Shown here piece by piece: positions 8,758 to 17,328 of a DNA stretch of 64,000 nt. The DNA comes from DATLED01 sp035525495 (GTDB lineage Bacteria > Actinomycetota > Acidimicrobiia > Acidimicrobiales > CADCTF01). Numbering within the stretch: the stretch's first letter is position 1; the number at the start of each line of letters is the position of its first letter. The notes beneath the pieces were generated by a model. The model was not told the origin of the DNA and did not search any database. It was given only the letters and a program-made list of their open reading frames with translations. The DNA lies in the NCBI GenBank assembly GCA_035525495.1, contig DATLED010000058.1, forward strand, positions 124,001 through 188,000. Direction: 5' to 3'. Position numbers and translations under genes: made by a program.

Positions 8758-8805
8758 TTTTGTCAGCCGGATCCCGCCGCCGTCGGCGGGATCCGGCTGA
8801 CAAAA
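8758..8805. terminator. Perfect 22-bp bidirectional terminator hairpin
   Basis: The arms at 8758-8779 and 8784-8805 are perfectly complementary over 22 bp around a CCGT tetraloop. The stem ends in TTTT on one side and AAAA on the other, so it gives a U-tract in both directions. It sits between the convergent ArsR-type gene and the sulfatase. Confidence 0.9.
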
Positions 8806-8809
8806 GCCG

Positions 8810-10387
8810 TCAGGCGAGGCCGAGGCGGACCAGTTGGTCGTCGGGGGCGTCGACCGAACGGAGCGCTTCTCGCAGCAGGTCAGCGAGCTCCCTCTCGACG
8901 GCCTCGCCGACGCGGTCCTCGTCCTCGGACGGATCGACGGACACGTCGAAGAGATGGTTCCCGGTGAAGCGGGTCATCGCCCAGAATGGCAAGAGGTCGC
9001 CGGCGACGAACGGCTGGCGGATCACCGGGACGCGTGACCCCGGCATGCGGTCGAGCGAGGCGCGGTCGTCCGGCGGCGGCAGCTTCAGCCCGGGCGCGCC
9101 GTGGACCGGCATCGTCGACCACCGGTTCGACCACATCGAGATCGGGGCGTTGACCCCATCTACCGGCCCGCGCACGTACTTGCGCCCGAGACCGTCGACG
9201 ACGTGGACCTCGCGCCCCCACACGCCGAGCAGCGCCCAGTCGCGCACCGACGTCGCCGTCCCGTCCAGCAGCGGCACCAACGACGAGCCGTGCGTGCGGT
9301 GCTGCACGGCGTCGGCGACGCCGAACCCGTCGGCCAACGTCGCGTGCAGGTCGACCGACGTCGTCAACGCGTCGACCGAAGCGCCGCCGGCGACACCCGG
9401 CCAGCGCACGAGCAGCGGGATGTGTCCCATCGGCTCGTACACCGGCACGCCCGGCTTGCCGAACACGTCCTTCTCGCCGAGGTAGTGGCCGTGGTCGGTG
9501 CAGACGATCACCGCGGTGGAGTCCGCCCAGCCGCTCCGATCGATGGTGTCGAGCAGCCGCCCGAACCAGACGTCGATCATCGTGAGCTTGGCTCCGTACT
9601 GCGCGCGGATCTGCCGGGCCTGCTCCGGCGTGATCCGCCCCTTGCCGATGGCGTTGGTCGTGTACGGCGGCCAGATGAGGTGCGGGCCCTCCCAGTCCGG
9701 GTCGTACATCGACGCGTACGGCTCGGGCGTGTCGAACGGCTCGTGCGGATCGAACTCGTCGATCAGCAACAGGAACCGGTCGTGCGCCGGTGCCTCGTCC
9801 TCGAGCCACCGCGCCGCGGCGGTCATCGTGCGCGGACCGGGGAAGTCGTCCTCGCCGCGGAACCACGCGCGGCTGTCGTGGTACGGCGGATGGACGCGGT
9901 TGAACACGGGTGCGCCGATCGACGTCGTGTCCGGCTTCGTGCGCCACGGGTCGGACTCGTGCCCGCGCTGGTAGTCCCACGCGGTGAAGTCGGTGTGGAA
10001 GTTCTCGCCGCCGACCTCGAAGAGGTGGGGATGGTCGGTGACGAGCTTGGTGACGACGCCCGCCTCCCGCAGGTGCACCGTGATCGCGTCCTCCCAGATC
10101 TCGATCGAACCCCACGGCTTCCACAGGAAGTCGAGGGCGCCGCACAGCAGGTCATGGCGCGCCGGGATGCACGGGAGCGAGCCGACGTAGTGGTTCGTGA
10201 AGCGGGTGGCGGTCGCGCCGAAGCGGTCGAGGTTCGGCGTCGAGAACTCCTCGCTCCCGTAGCTCCCGAGGTGGTGACGGTTGAGGCTGTCCAGGAGGAC
10301 GACGACGACGCGGTCGATGGTCAAGGCGAGTCTCCCGGCATCCGGCGAACGTTGAGGTGGCGATTGTGGTCGCTCGAACACGTTCAT
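8810..10387 (-). CDS. Type I sulfatase (arylsulfatase family)
   Basis: A 525-residue alkaline-phosphatase-superfamily sulfatase. The N-terminal VVVVLLDSLNRHHLGSYG provides metal-binding Asp residues. CIPAR in GSLPCIPARHDLL is the C-x-P-x-R motif whose Cys is converted to formylglycine. The second metal-site segment is VCTDHGHYLGEKDVFGKP. No signal peptide is seen, so it is probably cytoplasmic. I start it at ATG 10387, since a longer reading frame overlaps the divergent methyltransferase promoter. The substrate is unknown, and no formylglycine-generating enzyme is nearby. Confidence 0.85.
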   Translation of the reverse strand: MNVFERPQSPPQRSPDAGRLALTIDRVVVVLLDSLNRHHLGSYGSEEFSTPNLDRFGATATRFTNHYVGSLPCIPARHDLLCGALDFLWKPWGSIEIWEDAITVHLREAGVVTKLVTDHPHLFEVGGENFHTDFTAWDYQRGHESDPWRTKPDTTSIGAPVFNRVHPPYHDSRAWFRGEDDFPGPRTMTAAARWLEDEAPAHDRFLLLIDEFDPHEPFDTPEPYASMYDPDWEGPHLIWPPYTTNAIGKGRITPEQARQIRAQYGAKLTMIDVWFGRLLDTIDRSGWADSTAVIVCTDHGHYLGEKDVFGKPGVPVYEPMGHIPLLVRWPGVAGGASVDALTTSVDLHATLADGFGVADAVQHRTHGSSLVPLLDGTATSVRDWALLGVWGREVHVVDGLGRKYVRGPVDGVNAPISMWSNRWSTMPVHGAPGLKLPPPDDRASLDRMPGSRVPVIRQPFVAGDLLPFWAMTRFTGNHLFDVSVDPSEDEDRVGEAVERELADLLREALRSVDAPDDQLVRLGLA

Positions 10388-10464
10388 GGGGCGCCGGCGG
10401 CGACCGCTACCGCCACATCGACGCGGTGACACCGCGTGGACGAAGCTGCAGTAAGCATCCGGGC

Positions 10465-11262
10465 ATGTTCCGCTGCCCGGTGTGCAAGCACCCACTCGCA
10501 CGCGGCGACGCGGCGTGGCGGTGCGAGACCGGGCACTCCTACGACGTGGCCAGGGAGGGGTACGTCAACCTCCTCATCACCCACCAGCGGCGCCGGCGCG
10601 AGCCCGGCGACAGCGCCGAGATGCTCGCCCACCGGCGCGCCTTCCTCGACGCCGGCCACTACCGACCGCTGAAGGACGCGCTGGCCGACCTCGTGCCCGC
10701 TGGCGCGTCCGTGCTCGACGTCGGCTGCGGCGAGGGCTACTACACCCGCGATCTCCCGAACCCGGTGTGGGGCATCGACATCGCCAAGGCTGCCGTGCGC
10801 CTGGCGGCCAAGCGCACCGAGAGGAGCGACGCCCACTACGCGGTCGCCTCCGCCTACGACCTCCCCGTCCTCGACGGCGCCGCCGACGTCGTGGTCAGCG
10901 TGTTCGCACCGCTCCACTCGGTGGAGTTCGAGCGGGTCCTCACGCCCGGGGGGATGGTCGTCACGGTGGTGCCGGGTCCCCGCCACCTCGACGGCCTCAA
11001 GGCCCGGTTCTTCGAGGCGCCCGAGCTCCATCCCGACGAGGGTCCCTTCGAACGCGAGGGCGCCACGACGGCGCTCCGACCCACGGGACGGCACGAGGTC
11101 ACGTACGACCTCGAGCTCACCGACGGCGGCACCATCGACGACCTCGTCCACATGACGCCCTATGCCTGGTACGTCTCGCCCGAGCGCCGCGGCGCGGTCG
11201 TCGCATCGGCGGCGCTCAGGACCACCGTGGACTTTCGGGTCTTCACGTACGTCGTTTCCTGA
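10465..11262 (+). CDS. RlmA-like 23S rRNA (guanine-N1) methyltransferase
   Basis: A 265-residue SAM-dependent methyltransferase with an N-terminal zinc finger (FRCPVCKHPL then WRCETGHSYD) as in RlmA proteins, which methylate G745/G748 of 23S rRNA. Next come AREGYVNLL and the SAM motif I VLDVGCGEGYYTRDLP near residue 90. The C-terminal MTPYAWYVSPE matches the family. ATG 10465 places the finger at the N-terminus. RlmA homologues in antibiotic producers confer macrolide resistance; nothing here shows that role. Confidence 0.82.
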   Translation: MFRCPVCKHPLARGDAAWRCETGHSYDVAREGYVNLLITHQRRRREPGDSAEMLAHRRAFLDAGHYRPLKDALADLVPAGASVLDVGCGEGYYTRDLPNPVWGIDIAKAAVRLAAKRTERSDAHYAVASAYDLPVLDGAADVVVSVFAPLHSVEFERVLTPGGMVVTVVPGPRHLDGLKARFFEAPELHPDEGPFEREGATTALRPTGRHEVTYDLELTDGGTIDDLVHMTPYAWYVSPERRGAVVASAALRTTVDFRVFTYVVS

Positions 11263-11288
11263 CCACCCTCCGCGGGCACGTACTGCAT

Positions 11289-12488
11289 GTGGCCTTCGAT
11301 TCGCCGGTCGTCCTGGTGGTGGACGACAACGAGAGCGCCCGCCGGCTCGTCCGCATGGGACTCGAGCTCGAAGGGGTCACGGTCATCGAGGCCGACAACC
11401 TGGCGCGGGCCAGGCAATACCTCCACCGCCGGATGTCCGGCGTCGTCCTCGACCGCGAGCTCCCCGACGGCGACGGCCTGACGCTGCTCGCCGACATCGG
11501 CGCCACCTGCCCTGACGTGCCCGTGATCGTGAACTCGACCCTCGACGACGGCCGGGAGCCGGCGTGGGTCGTCAAGGTCGACAAGGGGGACCTTCCCGAG
11601 ATCGTGCGGGCGCTCGACCTGTCGGTGACGGCGATGGCGGCCGACCACCTGGCCGTCGTCGACCTCGTCCGCAGCGAGGCCGAGTCCGTCGTGGCGCAGT
11701 GGGAGGAGCTGTGCCGTTGGGACCCGCTCCTGCCGCCGGACTCCGCGCCGGGTTGTGTCTCCGACGGAGGGTCGCTGGCGAAGTCCGTCGTCGACGCCGT
11801 CGGTGAGGCCCTCCAGCGGCCGCAGCCGCTGGGCTGGGGCGCCGATCCCGCGCTGGCGTCGGTGATGGAGATGTTCGCGTCGAGCGCCGGTGCCATCGAC
11901 GTCGCCATCGGCCAGCTCGTGTGCCTGCGGGAGGCGTTCCGTCGCCACCTCTCCGGCCACGTGCCGCCCGCCGAGGAAGCGGAGAGCCGGGCCCGCGTCG
12001 ACATGATCATCGACCGGGCCATCTGGTCGGCAGCCCGGGTCGCGGCCGCCCGCCTGCAGCGCCAGGTCTCGTTCGATCCCTTGACCGGGTTGGGGAACCG
12101 CAAGTCCTTCGACGGCGACCTCGACCGCGAGCTCGATCGGGCCCACCGCTACGGCCGCGAGCTGACGATGGTGCTCGTCGCGGCCCTGGCACTCGAGGGC
12201 GACGATCTCGACGAGGCCGCCGAGGCGCGGTTGCGGCGGATGGCGGGCGTCCTGTCGAGGAACCTGCGGCGCCAGGACGGCGTGCACCGCATCGGCCCGT
12301 CCACCTTCGCCGTGCTCCTCCCGGAGACAGCGGCGAGCGGCGGCCGCACCGTCGCCGAACGCCTGCGGACCGGTCTCGGGCCCGACGTCACCCTCGGCGA
12401 GGCCAGCTTCCCCGACGACGGAGACGACGCCGTGACCCTCCTGCACGCCGCCGAACCCCCCGGCCGCGGGGTGCGATCCACCCCCTGA
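11289..12488 (+). CDS. Response regulator with degenerate GGDEF domain
   Basis: A 399-residue protein. Residues 6-120 form a receiver domain with acidic pair Asp12-Asp13, phosphoacceptor Asp55 in VVLDRELPDGDG, and a Lys in VVKVDKGDLPE. A helical linker leads to a GGDEF-type domain that begins DPLTGLGNRKSFDGDLD, but the signature reads RIGPSTFAVLLPE where active cyclases have R-GG-(D/E)-EF. It is therefore unlikely to make c-di-GMP and may act as a binding or dimerisation module. GTG 11289 is the only plausible start near the receiver. No histidine kinase is adjacent. Confidence 0.8.
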   Translation: MAFDSPVVLVVDDNESARRLVRMGLELEGVTVIEADNLARARQYLHRRMSGVVLDRELPDGDGLTLLADIGATCPDVPVIVNSTLDDGREPAWVVKVDKGDLPEIVRALDLSVTAMAADHLAVVDLVRSEAESVVAQWEELCRWDPLLPPDSAPGCVSDGGSLAKSVVDAVGEALQRPQPLGWGADPALASVMEMFASSAGAIDVAIGQLVCLREAFRRHLSGHVPPAEEAESRARVDMIIDRAIWSAARVAAARLQRQVSFDPLTGLGNRKSFDGDLDRELDRAHRYGRELTMVLVAALALEGDDLDEAAEARLRRMAGVLSRNLRRQDGVHRIGPSTFAVLLPETAASGGRTVAERLRTGLGPDVTLGEASFPDDGDDAVTLLHAAEPPGRGVRSTP

Positions 12489-12565
12489 CGCCTGGAAGGG
12501 CACAGAATGGGGTCACGAACGACGTTCGGGAGACCGTGCCGGGACGTCGAGAGGAGGTCGGAGAA

Positions 12566-12721
12566 GTGGCTGAGTACGAGGGTTACTGCGTGAAGTGCCG
12601 GGAGAAGCGGAAGTTCGACGGGGAGGTCAAGGAGATGGCCAACGGTCGCAAAGCGGCCCAGGGCATCTGCCCCACATGTGGCACCAAGATGAACCGGATG
12701 CTCGGGAAGGACGCCAAGTAG
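12566..12721 (+). CDS. DUF5679 zinc-ribbon mini-protein
   Basis: A 51-residue protein with two CxxC pairs (YCVKCREKRKF and GICPTCGTKMNRML), typical of the small DUF5679 family found across actinobacteria. The function is unknown; a zinc-binding nucleic-acid or ribosome-associated role is usual for such ribbons. It starts at GTG 12566 with GAGGAGG/GGAGAAG purine-rich sequence upstream. It is a monocistronic gene after the response regulator. Confidence 0.85.
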   Translation: MAEYEGYCVKCREKRKFDGEVKEMANGRKAAQGICPTCGTKMNRMLGKDAK

Positions 12722-12871
12722 TTCCGTAGTGCCGCGGGCGGCGGGAGGCCGAGCGTTCTTCGCTTGGCTTCCACCCCCGACGGTGGGGCGCTCGGCGGCC
12801 GCTCGGCGCGGCGACGTTCGGCCGGTCGTCGCTTCGTCGGTCCTGGGCGCTCCGAGCTCCCACGGTTGGAG

Positions 12872-13153
12872 TCAGAACGGCGGGTCCTCGTCGCCGTGGC
12901 GGGTGCGTTGGAGGCGTCGGACGGCGCCGGCGAGGGCGGCCACCGCCCGGTCGTTGAGGGGCGTGCTGCCCTCCAGCTCACGGCGTCGGAGCGCGTACGA
13001 CAGCGCCACGGCCGTCGCCTCGGACTGCCCCTCGCTCACCTGCACGAGGTAGAGCTCGACCCGCCGGTCGTCCGGGTCATCCCGACACAGCGACAGGGCC
13101 ACGCGGTCGATGAGGTGGGACAGCTCGGCGAGATCGTCGTCGGTCCCCTCCAT
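12872..13153 (-). CDS. Hypothetical protein, 93 aa
   Basis: Starts at ATG 13153 (MEGTDDDLAELSHLIDRV) and is predicted to be mostly helical and acidic, with SYALRRRELEGSTPLNDRAVAALAGAVRRL at its C-terminal half. I do not recognise a family. It is divergent from an alpha/beta hydrolase with only 25 bp between starts, which argues for a shared promoter region and a real gene. Confidence 0.5.
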   Translation of the reverse strand: MEGTDDDLAELSHLIDRVALSLCRDDPDDRRVELYLVQVSEGQSEATAVALSYALRRRELEGSTPLNDRAVAALAGAVRRLQRTRHGDEDPPF

Positions 13154-13178
13154 GGGCCGCAGCGTAGAGTGCCCGGCC

Positions 13179-14105
13179 GTGCCCGACGACGCCGACCTCA
13201 CGTTCCCCGGCGCCCGGCGCCCGGATCGGCAGCGCCCGGTCGATTCCTCGGGCCTGCGCATCGCCGTCCACGAGTGGGGCGACGAGTCGGCCGCGCCGCT
13301 CCTGCTGGCCCATGGCGGCTTCGACTTCGCGGGGACCTACGACGTCTTCGCCCCACTCCTCGCGGACGCGGGTTGGCGGGTCGTGGCGTGGGACCACCGG
13401 GGCCACGGCGACTCCGAGCACGCCCACCTCTACTCGTGGGACGCCGACGTGCGCGACGCCGTCGCCGTCATGGACTCGATCACCCGGGGGCCGATGCCGA
13501 TCATCGGACACTCCAAGGGCGGCGCGCTGATGTTGCAGCTCGCCGAGGCGCTTCCCCACCGCATGACGCGGCTCGTGAACATCGACGGGATGCCGTCCCC
13601 TCGGCCGCACCCGCACCCGGACGTGGCGTCGCACGAGCGCACGAAGCTCATGCAGAGCGAGCTGTCCGGCTGGCTCGACTACCGACGCTCGACCTCGACG
13701 CTCTCGCGCAAGCCAGGCACGATCGACGAGCTGGCCGAGCGGCGGGGCCGGATGAACCCGCGGTTGTCGAAGGAGTGGCTGCGCTACCTCGTGACGATCG
13801 GGGCGCGCCACGACGCCGACGGCTGGCGGTGGAAGATCGACCCGGCCCTGCGCATGGGCGGCTTCGGCCCGTACCGCAACTCGTGGTCGCTCGAGCGGTT
13901 GGCCGGCATGGACCTCCCGGTGCTCGGCCTGCTGGGGCTCGTGCCCGAGCAGATGGGCTGGGGGACGAACCCCGACGAGCTCCGTCCGTACCTGCCGCCG
14001 AACGGCGAGCTCGTCGCCTTCGAGGACACGGGCCACTTCGTCCACATCGAGAAACCGCACGAGGTGGCCGCGCTGGTGCTCGACTTCCTCGGGACGCCGG
14101 CGTGA
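13179..14105 (+). CDS. Alpha/beta hydrolase
   Basis: A 308-residue hydrolase starting at GTG 13179. Visible motifs are the oxyanion-hole LLLAHGGFDFAGT, then VVAWDHRGHGDSE, the nucleophile elbow IIGHSKGGALM (Ser in G-x-S-x-G), and the C-terminal DTGHFVHIEKPHE with the catalytic His. An Asp/Glu lies in the LGLLGLVPEQM/NPDELRPY region. The substrate is unknown. It overlaps the next hydrolase by GTGA, so the two are co-translated. Confidence 0.8.
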   Translation: MPDDADLTFPGARRPDRQRPVDSSGLRIAVHEWGDESAAPLLLAHGGFDFAGTYDVFAPLLADAGWRVVAWDHRGHGDSEHAHLYSWDADVRDAVAVMDSITRGPMPIIGHSKGGALMLQLAEALPHRMTRLVNIDGMPSPRPHPHPDVASHERTKLMQSELSGWLDYRRSTSTLSRKPGTIDELAERRGRMNPRLSKEWLRYLVTIGARHDADGWRWKIDPALRMGGFGPYRNSWSLERLAGMDLPVLGLLGLVPEQMGWGTNPDELRPYLPPNGELVAFEDTGHFVHIEKPHEVAALVLDFLGTPA

Positions 14106-14743
14106 AGACGATCCTTCACGGGAGGGTGGAGCTCGCCCTGCACGAGCTGCAGGGCGGGACGGGGCGTCCGCTGCTGCACCTCCACGGGCTCGGCGAGCGC
14201 TCGCCGGAGGGCGTGCCCGCGGGGTACGAGGCATGGAGCGGTCCGATCTACGGGCTCGACTTCACGGGCCACGGTGCCTCCACGATCCCGAAGGGAGGGG
14301 GGTACGGGGCCGAGATCCTCATGGCCGACGCCGACGCCGCGCTGGCCGAGCTCGGTCCGTCGACCGTGATCGGCCGAGGGCTCGGCGCGTACGTGGCGGT
14401 GCTCCTCGCCGGCGCCCGACCGGCCGACGTGCGCGGCGCCATCCTCCGGGACGGGCCCGGCCTGGTGGGCGGCGGCATCACCCCGACGTCGCCCCACGTC
14501 GCCGCCGTGGACCTCGACTCGATGGTCCCTCCCGACCCGTGGGCGCTCGCCGAGTTGACCCGCGACCCGCGCCCGCCCGACTACGCCACGTCCTTCGTCC
14601 GCCAGGCCACGCACTTCTCCGACCTGTCCGAGCCGATCACCGTGTGCGCCATCGGCCGCCCGGCGTGGCTCGAGGCGGTCGTCGCCGAGCCGGGTGTCCG
14701 GGTGGCCTCGCTCTCCGAAGCGTTGGAGACCTACTCGGAGTGA
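14102..14743 (+). CDS. Alpha/beta-hydrolase-like protein lacking the nucleophile Ser
   Basis: A 213-residue protein starting at GTG 14102, inside the stop of the preceding hydrolase. It keeps LLHLHGLGERSPEG and YGLDFTGHGAS, but the nucleophile elbow reads VIGRGLGAYVA, with Gly where Ser, Asp or Cys should be. The C-terminal catalytic His region also seems absent, since the protein ends AWLEAVVAEPGVRVASLSEALETYSE. It is probably not catalytic; translational coupling suggests it partners the upstream enzyme. Confidence 0.7.
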   Translation: MKTILHGRVELALHELQGGTGRPLLHLHGLGERSPEGVPAGYEAWSGPIYGLDFTGHGASTIPKGGGYGAEILMADADAALAELGPSTVIGRGLGAYVAVLLAGARPADVRGAILRDGPGLVGGGITPTSPHVAAVDLDSMVPPDPWALAELTRDPRPPDYATSFVRQATHFSDLSEPITVCAIGRPAWLEAVVAEPGVRVASLSEALETYSE

Positions 14744-14815
14744 TCGGTTCGCTGCGCCGATGAAGCTGGCCACGCCCACGTGCGGCCTGCTCGCTGGCGC
14801 TCCCGGACGGCCGCC
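14744..14815. repeat. Dispersed intergenic repeat, copy C
   Basis: Begins TCGGTTCGCTGCGCCGATG, continues GAAGCTGGCC and CCCACGTGCGGCC, and ends CTCGCTGGCGCTCCCGG. It is the A/C subtype of the element at 2827-2897. It fills the gap between two co-directional genes, so it is not restricted to convergent spacers. Confidence 0.75.
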
Positions 14816-14845
14816 CGGTGTCACCGGTCCCCTAAGTTCCGGGCC

Positions 14846-15745
14846 ATGAAGATCGGACTCGGCACGGGCGGGCGGACGATGGCGGACGCCGTCGAAGCGA
14901 CGAAGCAGGCGGAGGCCGACGGGTTCTCGTCGGTGTGGTTCAGCAACATCTTCGGCCTCGACGCCATGACGGTGTGCGCCGTCGCCGGCGCAGCGACCTC
15001 GACGATCGAGCTCGGGACGTTCGTGGTGCCGACCTTTCCCCGCCACCCGCATGCCATGGCGCAGCAGGCCTCGTCGACGAACGATGCGGCCGGCGGCCGG
15101 TTCACGCTGGGCATCGGGCTGTCGCACCAGATCGTCATCGAGATGATGTTCGGCCTGTCGTTCGCCCAGCCGGCCAAGCACATGGAGGAGTACCTCTCGG
15201 TCCTGATGCCGTTGCTGCGAGAGGGCAAGGTCGCGCACAACGGGACGGTGTACCGGGTCAACGCCAACCTCGAGGAGAACGGGCGGTCGGGTGGCCCGTC
15301 GGTGGTCGTCGCCGCCCTCGGACCGAAGATGCTCCAGCTGACCGGCGCCCTGGCCGACGGCACGGCGACGTGGACGACGGGCGTGAAGACGCTCGGCGAC
15401 CACATCGTCCCGACGATCACTGCCGCGGCCGAGAAGGCGGGACGTCCCGCCCCCCGCATCATCGCCGGATTGCCCGTGTGCGTGACCGAGGACGCGGACG
15501 CGGCGCGGGAGCTGGCGGCGAAGCAGTTCGCCGTCTACGGCACGCTGCCGTCGTATCGGGCCATGCTCGACCGCGAGGGCGCGGCGACCCCGGGCGACAT
15601 CGCCCTCGTCGGCGACGAGGAGTCCGTGGCCGCGCAGGTCGGACAACTCGCCGATGCCGGCGTCACCGAGTTCGGGGGCTCCCTCTACGGCACCTCCGAC
15701 CAGATCGCCCGCGGCCGCGACCTTCTGCGTTCACTGGCGAGTTGA
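14846..15745 (+). CDS. LLM-class F420-dependent oxidoreductase
   Basis: A 299-residue luciferase-like monooxygenase-fold protein of the F420-dependent type (TIGR03564-like by appearance). Landmarks are MKIGLGTGGRTMADAV, a SIELGTF-type strand (TSTIELGTFVVPTFPRHP), RFTLGIGLSHQ, and the C-terminal EFGGSLYGTSDQIARG. Relatives use reduced F420 for hydride transfer; the substrate is unknown. It starts at ATG 14846 and is followed by a terminator hairpin. Confidence 0.83.
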   Translation: MKIGLGTGGRTMADAVEATKQAEADGFSSVWFSNIFGLDAMTVCAVAGAATSTIELGTFVVPTFPRHPHAMAQQASSTNDAAGGRFTLGIGLSHQIVIEMMFGLSFAQPAKHMEEYLSVLMPLLREGKVAHNGTVYRVNANLEENGRSGGPSVVVAALGPKMLQLTGALADGTATWTTGVKTLGDHIVPTITAAAEKAGRPAPRIIAGLPVCVTEDADAARELAAKQFAVYGTLPSYRAMLDREGAATPGDIALVGDEESVAAQVGQLADAGVTEFGGSLYGTSDQIARGRDLLRSLAS

Positions 15746-15766
15746 CCGCCGCATCCGGCGGTCAAC
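15741..15766. terminator. Hairpin between convergent LLM and LCP genes
   Basis: GTTGACCGCC and GGCGGTCAAC are perfect 10-bp arms around GCATCC. The hairpin overlaps the LLM gene's TGA and lies 37 bp from the LCP gene's stop. There is no long U-tract on either strand. Confidence 0.7.
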
Positions 15767-15802
15767 TCGGCAAAGGATCAGGCGGCGGGCCGGAGCACCC
15801 GG

Positions 15803-16711
15803 CTAGTGGTTCTGGAGCACCGCATCATCCCGGAAGTCGGCGAACAGCTCCTGCGCGCCCGGCGCCGAGAACACGACGTCGGCGGCGCCGACCTTGCCGA
15901 TCGAGGAGGGTGCGGTGATGTTGCGCACGTTCGCGGGGTCGATCGTCAAGGCCAGGTTCAGGAGCCCGTGGAGCTCACGGAGGGACACGCCTTCGTAGTG
16001 GGTGTCCCTCGCCATGATGCCGAGGAGGCGGATCGTCTCGATCGGTGAGGTGGCCACCTCCCGGGCCCGCTCCAGCGCCCCGATGAGGAGCCACCCCTGG
16101 TTCGTCGTGCGGGCGATGTCCCCGTCGGGGATGTGGCGGTTGCGTGCGAAGGAAAGCGCACCCGCGCCGAGCATGTGGGTGCGACCGGCCTGGAAGTCGG
16201 CACCGGAGTTCCGGTCGAACATGCGGTAGGGGACGTCGACGTGCAGCCCGCCCATCTCGTCGATCATCGAGACGAACCCGTCGAAGTTCGTCTCGACGAC
16301 GAACGAAGGCGTCACGCCGGTGAAGGCGGTCACCGTCTCGACCTGCTTGGCGAACCCGCCGCGCTTGTAGGCGTCGTTGATCTTGCCTTCGCCCATCCCC
16401 GGGATCGGGACGTAGGTGTCGCGGGGGATGTTGATCATGGTGCCCGTCCTCGACGCGGGGTTCACCCCGATGAGGTGGAGGGCGTCGCCGCGGATGCCGT
16501 CGAGGCCGGCGCGACCGTCGTTGCCGATGAGGAGGAGGAAGAAGGGTTCGGTGCGCGACCCCGGCGTGAACGTGGCGTCGTCGACCTTGTGGATTGTGAA
16601 CGCCGCCTGCGCGGCCGACGGTTGGGGCGTCCACACGACGAGGATGGCGACGGCGACGACGGCGAGCAGCAGGTCGATCATCAGGAGGGCGCGGAGTCGG
16701 GCGCGGGTCAC
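15803..16711 (-). CDS. LytR-CpsA-Psr (LCP) family protein
   Basis: A 302-residue membrane-anchored LCP phosphotransferase, which attaches secondary polymers such as arabinogalactan or teichoic acids to peptidoglycan. One N-terminal membrane segment (LLMIDLLLAVVAVAILVVW) precedes the domain. Signatures are FFLLLIGNDGR (usually GxD/N), RGDALHLIGVNP with the Asp-Arg metal/phosphate site, and MINIPRDTYVPIPG. AGALSFARNRHIPDGD carries the conserved Arg residues near the C-terminus. GTG 16711 overlaps the upstream lipoprotein stop (GTGA). It is the last gene of a four-gene operon. Confidence 0.88.
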   Translation of the reverse strand: MTRARLRALLMIDLLLAVVAVAILVVWTPQPSAAQAAFTIHKVDDATFTPGSRTEPFFLLLIGNDGRAGLDGIRGDALHLIGVNPASRTGTMINIPRDTYVPIPGMGEGKINDAYKRGGFAKQVETVTAFTGVTPSFVVETNFDGFVSMIDEMGGLHVDVPYRMFDRNSGADFQAGRTHMLGAGALSFARNRHIPDGDIARTTNQGWLLIGALERAREVATSPIETIRLLGIMARDTHYEGVSLRELHGLLNLALTIDPANVRNITAPSSIGKVGAADVVFSAPGAQELFADFRDDAVLQNH

Positions 16712-17328
16712 GGGCGGGAATCCCGGGCGGTGTGGATGGCGAAGGAGTCGATCTTCCACGTCCCGTCGGCCTCCGGCACCAGGACGAGCTCGCCCTGGTG
16801 GACGACGTCGGCGTCGAGGGTCGGTCCGACGGCGCGCACCTTGACCTCGATGCGGGCGCCGATCAGCGCGATGACCTCGTCGGGTCCTGCGACCGAGGAC
16901 AGGAGGACCTGGGCGACGTCGGCCGTGATCGCCTTGCTCGCCGCCGGCATCCCCTCGTCGACGAGCGTGGCGCGGGTCGCCGGGTCGGACATGCGCTCGA
17001 GCGCGGGTGGCGTGAAGAGAGCCGTCAGGTCGGGTGCGGGGCCCCCGCTGTGGAGGGGCGCGACGACCGCGCTCGCCAGCCACCCGTCGAGGGTCTTCCT
17101 GACCGCCGCCACGGTGGCTTCGTCAGGCGCCTTCGTCCCGTTGTCGTTGGTCTCGGTGACGGTGAAGTGCAGCGTCGGCACCGCGCCGGCCGCCGCCGTC
17201 GTGGTCGACCCGCTCTTCCTCGACGGCGACGACGCGTGGTCGCCGTCCTTCGAACAACCGGCGCCGCCGATGGCGAGCACGGCGAGCACGGCGGCGGCGG
17301 CGAGGCGCGAGGGCAGGGAGGGGAGCAT
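16708..17328 (-). CDS. Predicted lipoprotein
   Basis: A 206-residue protein with a lipoprotein-type signal (SRLAAAAVLAVLAIGGAGC, lipobox Cys near residue 25), then a Ser/Lys/Thr linker and a domain ending LVLVPEADGTWKIDSFAIHT. The fold resembles small mce-associated or NTF2-like extracellular domains, but I cannot name the family. It overlaps the cysteine-synthase-like gene by ATGA and the LCP gene by GTGA, so it is co-translated and may help the LCP protein at the membrane. Confidence 0.75.
   Translation of the reverse strand: MLPSLPSRLAAAAVLAVLAIGGAGCSKDGDHASSPSRKSGSTTTAAAGAVPTLHFTVTETNDNGTKAPDEATVAAVRKTLDGWLASAVVAPLHSGGPAPDLTALFTPPALERMSDPATRATLVDEGMPAASKAITADVAQVLLSSVAGPDEVIALIGARIEVKVRAVGPTLDADVVHQGELVLVPEADGTWKIDSFAIHTARDSRP

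Noticed and set aside
11160..12503. Long minus-strand frame opposite the response regulator
   Set aside because: Composition follows the opposite strand's codon positions and there is no recognisable domain.
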